Shown: in pieces, positions 21,149-28,229 of the stretch
Position numbering within the stretch: position 1 is the stretch's first letter
Layout: each line of letters begins with the position of its first letter
DNA from: Discostella pseudostelligera
Taxonomy: Eukaryota > Bacillariophyta > Thalassiosirophyceae > Thalassiosirales > Thalassiosiraceae
DNA: 31,220 bases
Direction: 5' to 3'
Assembly: GCA_036940085.1 (NCBI GenBank)
Contig: JALLBK010000068.1
Span: 1-31,220, forward strand
Notes under the pieces: generated by a model
The model's database searches: none
The model's input: only the letters and a program-made list of their open reading frames with translations
What the model was told of the DNA's origin: nothing
Program-made: the position numbers and the translations under genes

Positions 21149-21781
21149 ATGACATGCTCGAGACGAAGAGAACCAAGCCGCCGATATGGGCAATCTTCAT
21201 CTAATTTTAAGCGCGCTATTATATTATGCATGTCTGTGGTACTTCTGAGCATGCAAACTCTGGAGGTCGTTGCTGATGCTGATCCTTCGGAGCCAAAAGA
21301 GGAAAACTCCGATTACTTCTTCGCCTGCTCGGGTGCAGATTTCTCGAAGTTCAAAACTTTCGTAGAAAAGGATCCTTCATTGGTGCATAAAACAACAACG
21401 AGTGGTGAACATTGTCTCCATCTCTGCGCTCTTGAAGGAGCGACGGACATAGTACAATTCCTTTTAGATGCGGGCGCCGACCCGGACATTAGGTCAACGT
21501 GGGCTCAGGGTCTGAGGATGCACCCTCTATCTTGGAGTACATTCTATGGCCGACACGAAATAATTGAATTGCTATTGAAGTATGGGGCAGATGTAAATGC
21601 CGATTTTGACTTGGGAAAGCAAGATGCAGGTGGTGCAAAGAAGGGTACCGTATTGGATGTGATCGAGCAAATATTGATAGGGATAAAAGACGAAGGAGAA
21701 AAAGATCGATTTCTGAAAACGAGGAACGTTTTGGTGAAGTATGGTGCCGCGAGATACGCACCTGCTGAACAGGAGTTGTGA
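21149..21781 (+). CDS. small ankyrin-repeat protein with signal peptide or anchor
   Basis: A single exon of 210 aa, ATG at 21149. A basic N-terminus (TCSRRREPSRRYG) precedes a hydrophobic stretch (about 23-42, AIILCMSVVLLSMQTLEVVA), which is either a cleaved signal peptide or a membrane anchor. About three ankyrin repeats follow: ADFSKFKTFVEKDPSLV; SGEHCLHLCALEGATDIVQF then LLDAGADPDIR; and HPLSWSTFYGRHEIIELLLK then YGADVNAD. A final partial repeat is VRKYG-like (LVKYGAARYAPAEQ). Ankyrin repeats bind other proteins and give no specific function. The topology puts the repeats in the ER/secretory lumen or, if uncleaved, on one face of a membrane. Confidence 0.75.
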   Translation: MTCSRRREPSRRYGQSSSNFKRAIILCMSVVLLSMQTLEVVADADPSEPKEENSDYFFACSGADFSKFKTFVEKDPSLVHKTTTSGEHCLHLCALEGATDIVQFLLDAGADPDIRSTWAQGLRMHPLSWSTFYGRHEIIELLLKYGADVNADFDLGKQDAGGAKKGTVLDVIEQILIGIKDEGEKDRFLKTRNVLVKYGAARYAPAEQEL

Positions 21782-22041
21782 GTTGGAGACAGATCAGAAC
21801 TACGAGCAATGAGCATATGCTTCCACTTTTCGAACGCTGCAAATTGACTTCCATGTTTGTAATAGGAAGTTAGTCACCGTGACAAACATCCCTACCTCGC
21901 TGTGTGAATGTTTTCGGTGATATCAAACGGAGCTGTACCTCCTCCTCTGAGAGAATACGCTGACACCTGACACCAGAAGGTAATCCTGCATCAAAATATT
22001 ATTTCAAGAGTGAAATAAAAAATAGTCCCGTTGCTACGATG

Positions 22042-22083
22042 TCTTCTTCATATTCCTCCCCGTCATCTTCATATTCTTCCCCT
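22042..22083 (+). repeat. 21-bp tandem repeat (Ser/Tyr/Pro-coding in one frame)
   Basis: tcttcatattcctccccgtc followed by the near-identical tcttcatattcttcccctca. The short frame starting at 22039 reads MSSSYSSPSSSYSSPHINIE before stopping. It could be a chance small ORF or an upstream ORF of the GNAT transcript. Confidence 0.5.
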
Positions 22084-22163
22084 CACATTAATATCGAGGC
22101 AGATAGACCTATTAAATAAGACGGTTTCAGCAGACGAGTAGAGACGACTCGACTCCTGATCCT

Positions 22164-22220
22164 ACACGTGTGTCAGGTATTTGGCGGGAAGGCGAACACG
22201 TGGCAGTGATTTGGCGGGAG
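22164..22220 (+). promoter_or_regulatory. two tandem composite G-box + E2F-like elements
   Basis: Copy 1 is ACACGTG (22164-22170) then TTTGGCGGGAA (22180-22190). Copy 2 is ACACGTG (22196-22202) then TTTGGCGGGAG (22210-22220). CACGTG and GGCGGGA are 12 and 10 nt apart. The pair looks like an imperfect tandem duplication of about 31 bp. It lies about 260-315 bp upstream of the GNAT ATG at 22479. Confidence 0.55.
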
Positions 22221-22478
22221 GGTGATCTATTCGATCCTCTTCCATCGCACCACCGCAGCCGGCCCGCAGCAGCCCGCGCAGCAACCAGCAACGATCATCC
22301 ATCGCATCCATCTTCTTCCTCAAACGTCCACCCACTACTAAAGGTGCGCATATCTCCTACAGGGGAGCCATGAAGAGCACAATTCTTTACGCTGACAGTC
22401 TGCACTTTGTTTCATGTGTTGATGATGCTGTGATGATCACGTCATGATTTGTCGCGATAACCATAATATTTACGGTCG

Positions 22479-23333
22479 ATGAAAGGCACGCCATCTACAT
22501 CGTTCAAAATGCATACCAATGTCATGATGAACATCAGAATCATTACTTTTTTCGCATACTCGTCCATGCATGCAATACATGGTATTTCATCATTGATCAT
22601 AATATCTCCTCCATCTTCCTTCGGCGAATATCGGCAGCTGGCATCTCTTCTTGTCGGTACTTTTGATGACCTAACCTCAGATTTTGCGACAAAAGCATCC
22701 TCTAACAACCATCAGCGTGAATTGCGATTCAAAATTGACACATTGCAGTGGAATCTGTTCGAAAAATCACTGACAGTAGAACACACATGCAACAAATACA
22801 CCTCTACCGCTAGAAGAATGCAAGGAAAGAAATATTGTGTACTAATTGCAAAAGAATGCATTCAGTATAATGACAACAACCAGCAGCTACGAGTGAGAGA
22901 TGATGTGATTGGAATGGTTGAAATGGGAATGTCACTCTGCCCCGTACTCTCGAATTTTCTAATTAGCAAGCATGGGGATCTGGATGATGCTGCTAACGCA
23001 ACTGGTTTGACAGGAAACATCGAATTGAGCCCTCAGCCAACAGTGGGAGTGCTTTGTGTTAAATCATCTCACCAGAAGAAAGGAGTTGGTCAGGCACTAA
23101 TTCATAAGTGCGAACAAGTTGCAGCAAATGTATGGAACGAGCCATATCTTTTTGTTGACATTGAACCGAACAACCACAATACCTTGAGATTGTTTGAAAA
23201 ATGGGGTTATGAATACACGTTGAATGAGACTGGAGAAGCACAAAAGAGAAATATTACAGTTTCGAGGAGAAGAATTGAACGATCAAGACTACATTATTTG
23301 CTTCGAAAAGAATTGGATAGGACAGTTCTATAG
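22479..23333 (+). CDS. GNAT-family N-acetyltransferase
   Basis: A single exon of 284 aa; alternative ATGs at 22509 and 22524 give a cleaner signal-like N-terminus (MNIRIITFFAYSSMHAIHG), so the start is uncertain. The GNAT core lies in the C-terminal half. DDVIGMVEMGMSL (about 141-153) is the first core strand. TVGVLCVKSSHQKKGVGQAL (188-207) contains the acetyl-CoA pyrophosphate loop Q-x-x-G-x-G at 199-204. VDIEPNNHNTLRLFEKWGY (226-244) is the conserved C-terminal helix and Tyr. Such enzymes acetylate protein N-termini, lysines or small amines. A hydrophobic N-terminus suggests ER or plastid routing, as for plastid GNATs, but no clear ASAF motif is visible. The substrate is unknown. Confidence 0.78.
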   Translation: MKGTPSTSFKMHTNVMMNIRIITFFAYSSMHAIHGISSLIIISPPSSFGEYRQLASLLVGTFDDLTSDFATKASSNNHQRELRFKIDTLQWNLFEKSLTVEHTCNKYTSTARRMQGKKYCVLIAKECIQYNDNNQQLRVRDDVIGMVEMGMSLCPVLSNFLISKHGDLDDAANATGLTGNIELSPQPTVGVLCVKSSHQKKGVGQALIHKCEQVAANVWNEPYLFVDIEPNNHNTLRLFEKWGYEYTLNETGEAQKRNITVSRRRIERSRLHYLLRKELDRTVL

Positions 23334-23511
23334 GTATGCAGATGTGCATTGACTGCTCCACCTATAACATAATGCAGAGCAAACGAAAATGTACTGCATT
23401 CCTGGATCCTCTAGCTTACATTCTGTTCCTGTTGATGTAAATGAGTAAATGAGCCGCCCTTGGCTATGCTAGATGCCACATCATCGCTCGAGACTTGTAT
23501 GTAAATTTGTT

Positions 23512-24768
23512 TCACAGCGACGATCTCACATTCTCAATCTCAAGAACTGCCGCTGCACCCATTCCTGTACCGATGCACATACTCACAACTCCTCGCCTCT
23601 TCCTTTCTCTCCTCATTTCATTGAGAAGCGTCACTACCATTCGTGCTCCACTGCACCCTAGCGGGTGACCAAGAGCTATTGCACCGCCATTAGGGTTTAC
23701 TTTTTCAGGATCAAGCTTGAGCGCCTGAATCGAATAATAAGCCTGAGATGCAAACGCCTCATTGATTTCATAGACGTCTATATCATCTGTCAATAATGAT
23801 GCCTTTTTGAGAGCGGACGGAATCGCATAGACAGGTCCAACGCCCATAATCTTCGGTGGAACTCCCTCAACCGCATACGATCTGAACACTGCCAAAATAG
23901 GCAAGTTTCTCTTCATCGCCTCCTCTCGACTCATCAGCAGTACTGCCGCAGCACCATCAGTTAATTGAGATGAATTTCCAGCGGTAGTTGAGCCTTTCTC
24001 TTTGTCAAATACTGGCTTCAATTTGGCGAGCTTGTCAGCGGTGGTAGTTGGACGAATTCCGTCATCTTGCGTAATATCACCGACTGGAATGATTTCAGAT
24101 ACGAACTTCCCCAACGATTGAGCCTTTGCAGCCTTTTGATGAGACCTTGATGCAAATTCATCCAATGTCCTCCTATCTAAATGATATTGTTTCGAAATAT
24201 TCTCGGATGTCGCACCCATTGGAATTAAGCAATCCATTGCCATTTTGCTGTTGGCACAACTCTGAATTTCATCCCAATCTACTTCTGGTGGGAAATCCTC
24301 GTACAACTTATGCATGGGATTCAGACTCATGCTTTCTACTCCAGCTCCTATTCCGATATTAATCGAGCCACATTGAATAGCATGTGCAATGTTAGCAATT
24401 GCTTGCAATCCCGATGAACATTGACGATTGGTTGTGGATAGAGAGGTTGTATAAGGAATACCAGATGCAAGCGCGGCCATACGAAACGAAACTGCAGCAG
24501 TCGGAGGAGAGAGAACATTTCCCACGCAAATATCTTGTATAGAGTCGGGAGAGATGAGAAATTTGTCTACTCTATCAGCGGCTTCATCATTCAGTTTATG
24601 TGGTTCTTTCAGCAAAACACCCCGAAGAACCGACGACAAGAGAGCAGAGGGAGGGATTTTGGCGAGTCCACCTTTGCGCGCACGGCAGAGGGGGGTGCGG
24701 ATGGCTTGGACTATGACTGCATCACGTGGATGAGGGGACGACATTGTTATTTCTCCGGCAATCGTCAT
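23512..24768 (-). CDS. 3-ketoacyl-CoA thiolase / acetyl-CoA acyltransferase
   Basis: A single exon of 418 aa from the ATG at 24768 (MTIAGEITM); an ATG at 24744 is also possible. The frame stays open to 24963, but those extra 65 residues are Pro/Arg/His-rich and extend towards the promoter element, so I exclude them. Thiolase blocks: DAVIVQAIRTPLCRARKGG, the acyl-accepting Cys in TTNRQCSSGLQA (about residue 117), NSSQLTDGAAAVLL, YEINEAFASQA, GHPLGCSGAR and the second catalytic Cys in CIGTGMGAA. The sequence resembles peroxisomal ACAA1-type thiolases of fatty-acid beta-oxidation. No N-terminal PTS2 nonapeptide is obvious. The C-terminus is RSSL, where SSL could serve as a weak PTS1. Mitochondrial localisation is not excluded. 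Confidence 0.9.
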   Translation of the reverse strand: MTIAGEITMSSPHPRDAVIVQAIRTPLCRARKGGLAKIPPSALLSSVLRGVLLKEPHKLNDEAADRVDKFLISPDSIQDICVGNVLSPPTAAVSFRMAALASGIPYTTSLSTTNRQCSSGLQAIANIAHAIQCGSINIGIGAGVESMSLNPMHKLYEDFPPEVDWDEIQSCANSKMAMDCLIPMGATSENISKQYHLDRRTLDEFASRSHQKAAKAQSLGKFVSEIIPVGDITQDDGIRPTTTADKLAKLKPVFDKEKGSTTAGNSSQLTDGAAAVLLMSREEAMKRNLPILAVFRSYAVEGVPPKIMGVGPVYAIPSALKKASLLTDDIDVYEINEAFASQAYYSIQALKLDPEKVNPNGGAIALGHPLGCSGARMVVTLLNEMRRERKRRGVVSMCIGTGMGAAAVLEIENVRSSL

Positions 24769-25135
24769 GGTTGGGGTATCAGTATCAATGAGGCGGCGGC
24801 GGCGCCCATGGTGATGTGAGGGCGGTACCGGCCGGCGGTGGACGGACGGGGTATCGTAGCTTATCGTAGTATGAGTCAGTACACGTGGCAAACAAAATGG
24901 CGGGAGAATGGCAGATTCATTTGACCTTACATATTTAGGCCTCCTACGCCCGACAATTGGCATTGGACGAAGCGTTGCTTCAAAGGCCCGAAGGTCACCA
25001 CCTGATGAAGCGATGCACTCTCATAGAACACTAAGAGAGTGAGAGAGTTCGGTAATAATTGGAATTTCGATATCATTATTTGGTGGCGAAGGCCACGGCT
25101 ATCTACTGCTTCCCTACCATACTTAATTTAAGGTC
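24769..25135. other. thiolase upstream region with one composite element
   Basis: 367 bp between the thiolase start and the p24-family stop, on the same strand. It includes the composite element (listed separately) and a gtatcgtagc/ttatcgtagt direct repeat (24851-24870). Nothing else is recognisable. Confidence 0.5.
24881..24906 (+). promoter_or_regulatory. composite G-box + E2F-like element
   Basis: ACACGTGGCA (24881-24890) is followed after a short A-rich spacer by ATGGCGGGAG (to 24906). CACGTG and GGCGGGA are 11 nt apart. It lies 113 bp upstream of the thiolase ATG on the opposite strand. Confidence 0.55.
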
Positions 25136-26305
25136 TTATGCTCTTCCCAACGTTGCGTTGCCGAGTAGCCATTTGTGAACAGTATACACTTGAAACAGAG
25201 CGGTCACTAGATAAAGCGCCGTCTCCACCATTCCACTTCTTGCGATCTTCTTAGCATTCCGCTTCGCAGCACTCTCGTGCCCCTTAATGCGATGTTGTAC
25301 ACTTGTTTGCATCTTTTGCAATCGAGATACCAAATGATTTACCTCATTCATCAGCTTTCGAGTAGCCTCCAAATCATAATCTCGAACTTGATTCTTCAAT
25401 GCCTCATTCAGCAGCTCCGCGAGTAACTTCGCCTCCACGTCCTCGACAGCTGCTGCCTTTCTTTTTGCTCCCAGGATGCGTTGCTCCTCGTCGAGTGCCT
25501 CTCTATCTTCATAAGTATATACATGCCCTGTTTCCTGGTCGATTCCTCCAAGGTCAGCACTGGATCGAATATCCATCTCAACAGTGATATCGTTGTCTGA
25601 GGTGACACACATTCGGTACCAACCAGCCAACTTAATAGGCTTTGTCCATTGATACGGTTCGATCCAATCAGGGAGTATAGTCTCAATCTTTCCAACCTCC
25701 TTCTCATAAATTTCATCCTCTACACTCCGCTGTTGGTGAAACTCCGCCCTTTGCCGAGCAAATTCTGCACGGGCCGCAACCGCTTCTTCATCTTCACCCG
25801 AGTGTGAGTAGTCAATGAGAAATCCATGGTTAATTATACCCTTTTCTTGGAAGTCTCTCGCATCATTGCTTTGGACGAAATGGGTCCATCCATCAAGCGC
25901 TTGTTGTATCGATGTACCCATCATTTTTGTTGTCAGGGATTTGAATTGACTCTCTGTTTCATCCACCGCCCCTGGATTATTAATTTGTGGCCATATTCGT
26001 TCTCCCTTTTCGTTAATCTCACCAACGATTCCACTAGCGACGGGCCCCTCGATATGAACCGATGCATGCGGCAGACCACTTTCGTCAGATGCTACGATGA
26101 AGATTTCAAATGTGCCAAAGTCTCCATGGTTTAATCTATTGTAGATACATTGCTGTTGGTTTCGGCCAATGTCGTGTACCAAATGATAATGAATGGAAGT
26201 GGTGGGCTGAATTTGGAGGCTGAGGAAGGCGACGAATAAGGCGAGGCAGCAACCCCGCGATGAGCTCCGCATCGAGGCTGACTTGAACTTGGTGAAATCT
26301 CTCAT
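25136..26305 (-). CDS. p24/EMP24 family cargo receptor, oversized
   Basis: A single exon of 389 aa from the ATG at 26305; an ATG at 26272 gives a tighter signal peptide (MRSSSRGCCLALFVAFLSLQ). The frame is open to 26401 but the added residues are not signal-like. After the signal peptide comes a GOLD-like beta domain (IHYHLVHDIGRNQQQCIYNR, later AGWYRMCVTSDNDITVEMDI). A coiled-coil neck follows (ATRKLMNEVNHLVSRLQKMQ, then VQHRIKGHESAAKRNAKKIA). One membrane helix (about 358-380, ALYLVTALFQVYTVHKWLL) and a very short tail finish it. p24 proteins shuttle between ER and Golgi as type I cargo receptors of COPI/COPII vesicles. Typical members have about 200-230 aa. Here a charged insert of about 150 residues splits the GOLD region, and the tail NATLGRA lacks dilysine and diphenylalanine signals. 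Confidence 0.82.
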   Translation of the reverse strand: MRDFTKFKSASMRSSSRGCCLALFVAFLSLQIQPTTSIHYHLVHDIGRNQQQCIYNRLNHGDFGTFEIFIVASDESGLPHASVHIEGPVASGIVGEINEKGERIWPQINNPGAVDETESQFKSLTTKMMGTSIQQALDGWTHFVQSNDARDFQEKGIINHGFLIDYSHSGEDEEAVAARAEFARQRAEFHQQRSVEDEIYEKEVGKIETILPDWIEPYQWTKPIKLAGWYRMCVTSDNDITVEMDIRSSADLGGIDQETGHVYTYEDREALDEEQRILGAKRKAAAVEDVEAKLLAELLNEALKNQVRDYDLEATRKLMNEVNHLVSRLQKMQTSVQHRIKGHESAAKRNAKKIARSGMVETALYLVTALFQVYTVHKWLLGNATLGRA

Positions 26306-26919
26306 GGTGGCTAACGATCGGCTGTCGGCAAGAGGTGTTGGAGAGCGTCGGTCGGAGGGCGGCGTCCATGGTCCATGCATGGCATGGAGTTGTGTGTGCA
26401 TTCAGCGTGCATAGCAGTGCACCGTTGGGCAAGCGGGGGATGGACAGACGTAGCGTCGACGGGAGAAATATTGGAGTCGAGTCAATTGAATGTCTCCCGC
26501 CAAATCTCTTTGCCACGTGTCAGTCACATAGGAATGCGCGCTGAATTACATCATAATGCATGATGCAAGGAATCGAAGGAGCCAGGAGTGATAAACATAT
26601 CATTACGATCAAATAAGCTTGTAGTGCTTCTAATATCTCGAGAGAAGTATATTTTACTGGAAGTCAAGCGTGGATGATTCGCTTGGTAGGCCCCCCTGGT
26701 ATTTCGCGCATTTTATTCCATAGCCACATCCGATCACACAGCAAGGTATTTATACCATCCGATTATCTACTCGCCCGGTATTCACACTCACAGGTCATCC
26801 ACCAATGTTCTCTTCCAGAATTTTTTCCATACTTAGACGAGGGCGCAATAGCGTCCATTACTCGAACAAGGAGTGCAGCTCTCAGCTGCATGATTTCGTT
26901 TTGCGTTTTGTCGTTCCTC
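26306..26919. other. intergenic region upstream of the p24-family gene
   Basis: 614 bp between the p24-family start and the COQ10 stop. It carries the composite element (listed separately). The rest (26530-26919) has no recognisable gene; a 117-codon plus-strand frame at 26674-27027 overlaps the COQ10 end antisense and is not called. Confidence 0.5.
26493..26520 (-). promoter_or_regulatory. composite G-box + E2F-like element
   Basis: The minus strand reads ACACGTGGCA, then AAGAG, then ATTTGGCGGGAGA. CACGTG is at 26514-26519 and TCCCGCC at 26495-26501, with 12 nt between. It lies 188-215 bp upstream of the p24-family ATG in the same orientation as the gene. Confidence 0.55.
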
Positions 26920-27666
26920 TCATCTGAATACAACTCTATCCTGTCGAAATGGAATTTCATTACCACGTCTCTCGAACGCATCCACCTGTTTCTTTGCCAC
27001 ATCTTTCAACACTTGATCGAGCACTAGCGAAACGAGTGGATTGGAAACTTGTATCTCCACCTCGAATCGGACATTGCACGACGAAGTTGCTGTATTGTGA
27101 CGAGTCATTGTATTGTCCTCCAGATTCATAACGCCCCGATCATGTATATTGTAACGATTGTCTTCCAAGGCTAATTGCCATCGACTCTTTAACGAATCAA
27201 ATAGTTTGCTTTGGATACTTTTTGCTTCTACAATCCACAAGGGCATGTTGCCATCAGTATCCTCGACGACAGAGGGGGATATCATTCTCACGCGAGATAT
27301 GTAGCGTTCTTCTACTAACGAAGATGATGATAGTCCTGGCAATCCTACTCGAAGAACGGCATCATACATGGTCCCACAAGGCGAGGATTGCAATACCTTG
27401 GATTCAGTGCAGTATGGTAAAAATTGATGGTATTTGTCGACATCATTGATTATTCGGTATAAATGCTCGGGATGTATTCGATCGAGAGTAGATTGATGAG
27501 TGTGCCTATGAATTTTCGTTGTTGAGGTGGAGTTGGAGGTTATGCCGACGATGGTTCGTTGTTGATGGAGAGAGTTGTACTGTTTTAGATGGCGATTGGC
27601 GACAGTGGGGTGACAACACATCCCTTGCGCAGGACGACGGAATCGATAGAACAGAGACGTCGTCAT
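26920..27666 (-). CDS. COQ10: coenzyme Q-binding protein COQ10 (START/polyketide cyclase fold)
   Basis: A single exon of 248 aa, ATG at 27666 ([15 protein letters not shown]). The N-terminus is basic and hydroxylated, a plausible mitochondrial presequence. The conserved domain reads [69 protein letters not shown] and QVDAFERR. These match the COQ10 lipid-binding fold that carries ubiquinone to respiratory complexes in the mitochondrial inner membrane. The length fits the family. The last 15 residues beyond FERR are poorly conserved. The gene is divergent from the Gln/His-rich gene and tandem with the p24-family gene. Confidence 0.88.
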   Translation of the reverse strand: MTTSLFYRFRRPAQGMCCHPTVANRHLKQYNSLHQQRTIVGITSNSTSTTKIHRHTHQSTLDRIHPEHLYRIINDVDKYHQFLPYCTESKVLQSSPCGTMYDAVLRVGLPGLSSSSLVEERYISRVRMISPSVVEDTDGNMPLWIVEAKSIQSKLFDSLKSRWQLALEDNRYNIHDRGVMNLEDNTMTRHNTATSSCNVRFEVEIQVSNPLVSLVLDQVLKDVAKKQVDAFERRGNEIPFRQDRVVFR

Positions 27667-27856
27667 CACGAAGTTTCATCGATACTCGGTACCATTTGAT
27701 TTATTGAGAGTTCAATGCCGAGCTGTTGAGGAGAGCAACCGAGCAGTTTGACCGATGCCGATGCCGATGCTGATGCAGTAAATATTTTTCATTGTCATGG
27801 TTGATTGGTATTGGTTGCGTTTGGAGTTGGGTTGGCGGTGCGTGGCGGGCTGGAAG

Positions 27857-27870
27857 TTTTGGCGGGAAAG
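27857..27870 (+). promoter_or_regulatory. E2F-like site TTTTGGCGGGAAAG
   Basis: Near-perfect E2F consensus. It lies 191 bp upstream of the COQ10 ATG (27666) and 360 bp upstream of the ATG at 28230. Confidence 0.45.
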
Positions 27871-28024
27871 CCATGGGCACTTGTCGTCTGTTCTTCACCC
27901 AATTCAAATTCCAGAAAGAATCGAGAACCCATTTCGTTTTGAGAAAGGATTCAAAAATTAAAAGAAACAAGTTAAATTATGAACGTAGGAATAAGTATTA
28001 AATTTGAGCCCTTCTTACTCCCAA

Positions 28025-28040
28025 AATTTGAATTCAAATT
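28025..28040. repeat. 16-bp perfect palindrome AATTTGAATTCAAATT
   Basis: Self-complementary on both strands. Related AATTCAAATT-type words occur nearby at about 27900 and 28000. It could be a dimeric factor site or an A/T-rich promoter feature. Confidence 0.6.
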
Positions 28041-28229
28041 CGGGAAGCGAAAGAAAGTATTTGCAGCCAAAAAGAATGAATGGGCCATCTGAAAAAGGCT
28101 ATGGTATGGTCCAGGCGAAAAACTATGATCATGAACTCCTCATCTTCATCGATGAATTGAAAACCAACACCGTCAGCTCATAGGGGAAGAGATCGAAGAA
28201 ATTCATCCAGAGCATCATCACATCAAAGC

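Larger units (their letters stand above)
21782..22478. other. intergenic region upstream of the GNAT gene
   Basis: 697 bp. It holds a 21-bp tandem repeat (about 22042-22083), a 26-codon open frame from an ATG at 22039 encoded mostly by that repeat, and two composite G-box/E2F-like elements (listed separately). No convincing gene is present. Confidence 0.5.
27667..28229. other. divergent promoter region (COQ10 / Gln-His-rich gene)
   Basis: 563 bp. It contains a GATGCC microsatellite (27750-27775), an E2F-like site (27857-27870) and an A/T-rich zone (27900-28045) with repeated AATTCAAATT, one copy of which forms a 16-bp perfect palindrome. No gene is seen. Confidence 0.5.

Noticed and set aside
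24769..24963. Longer thiolase N-terminus
   Set aside because: The extra 65 residues run through the composite promoter element region, are Arg/His/Pro-rich, and have no thiolase or clear targeting features.
26674..27027. 117-codon plus-strand frame
   Set aside because: It overlaps the COQ10 coding region antisense and lacks any motif.
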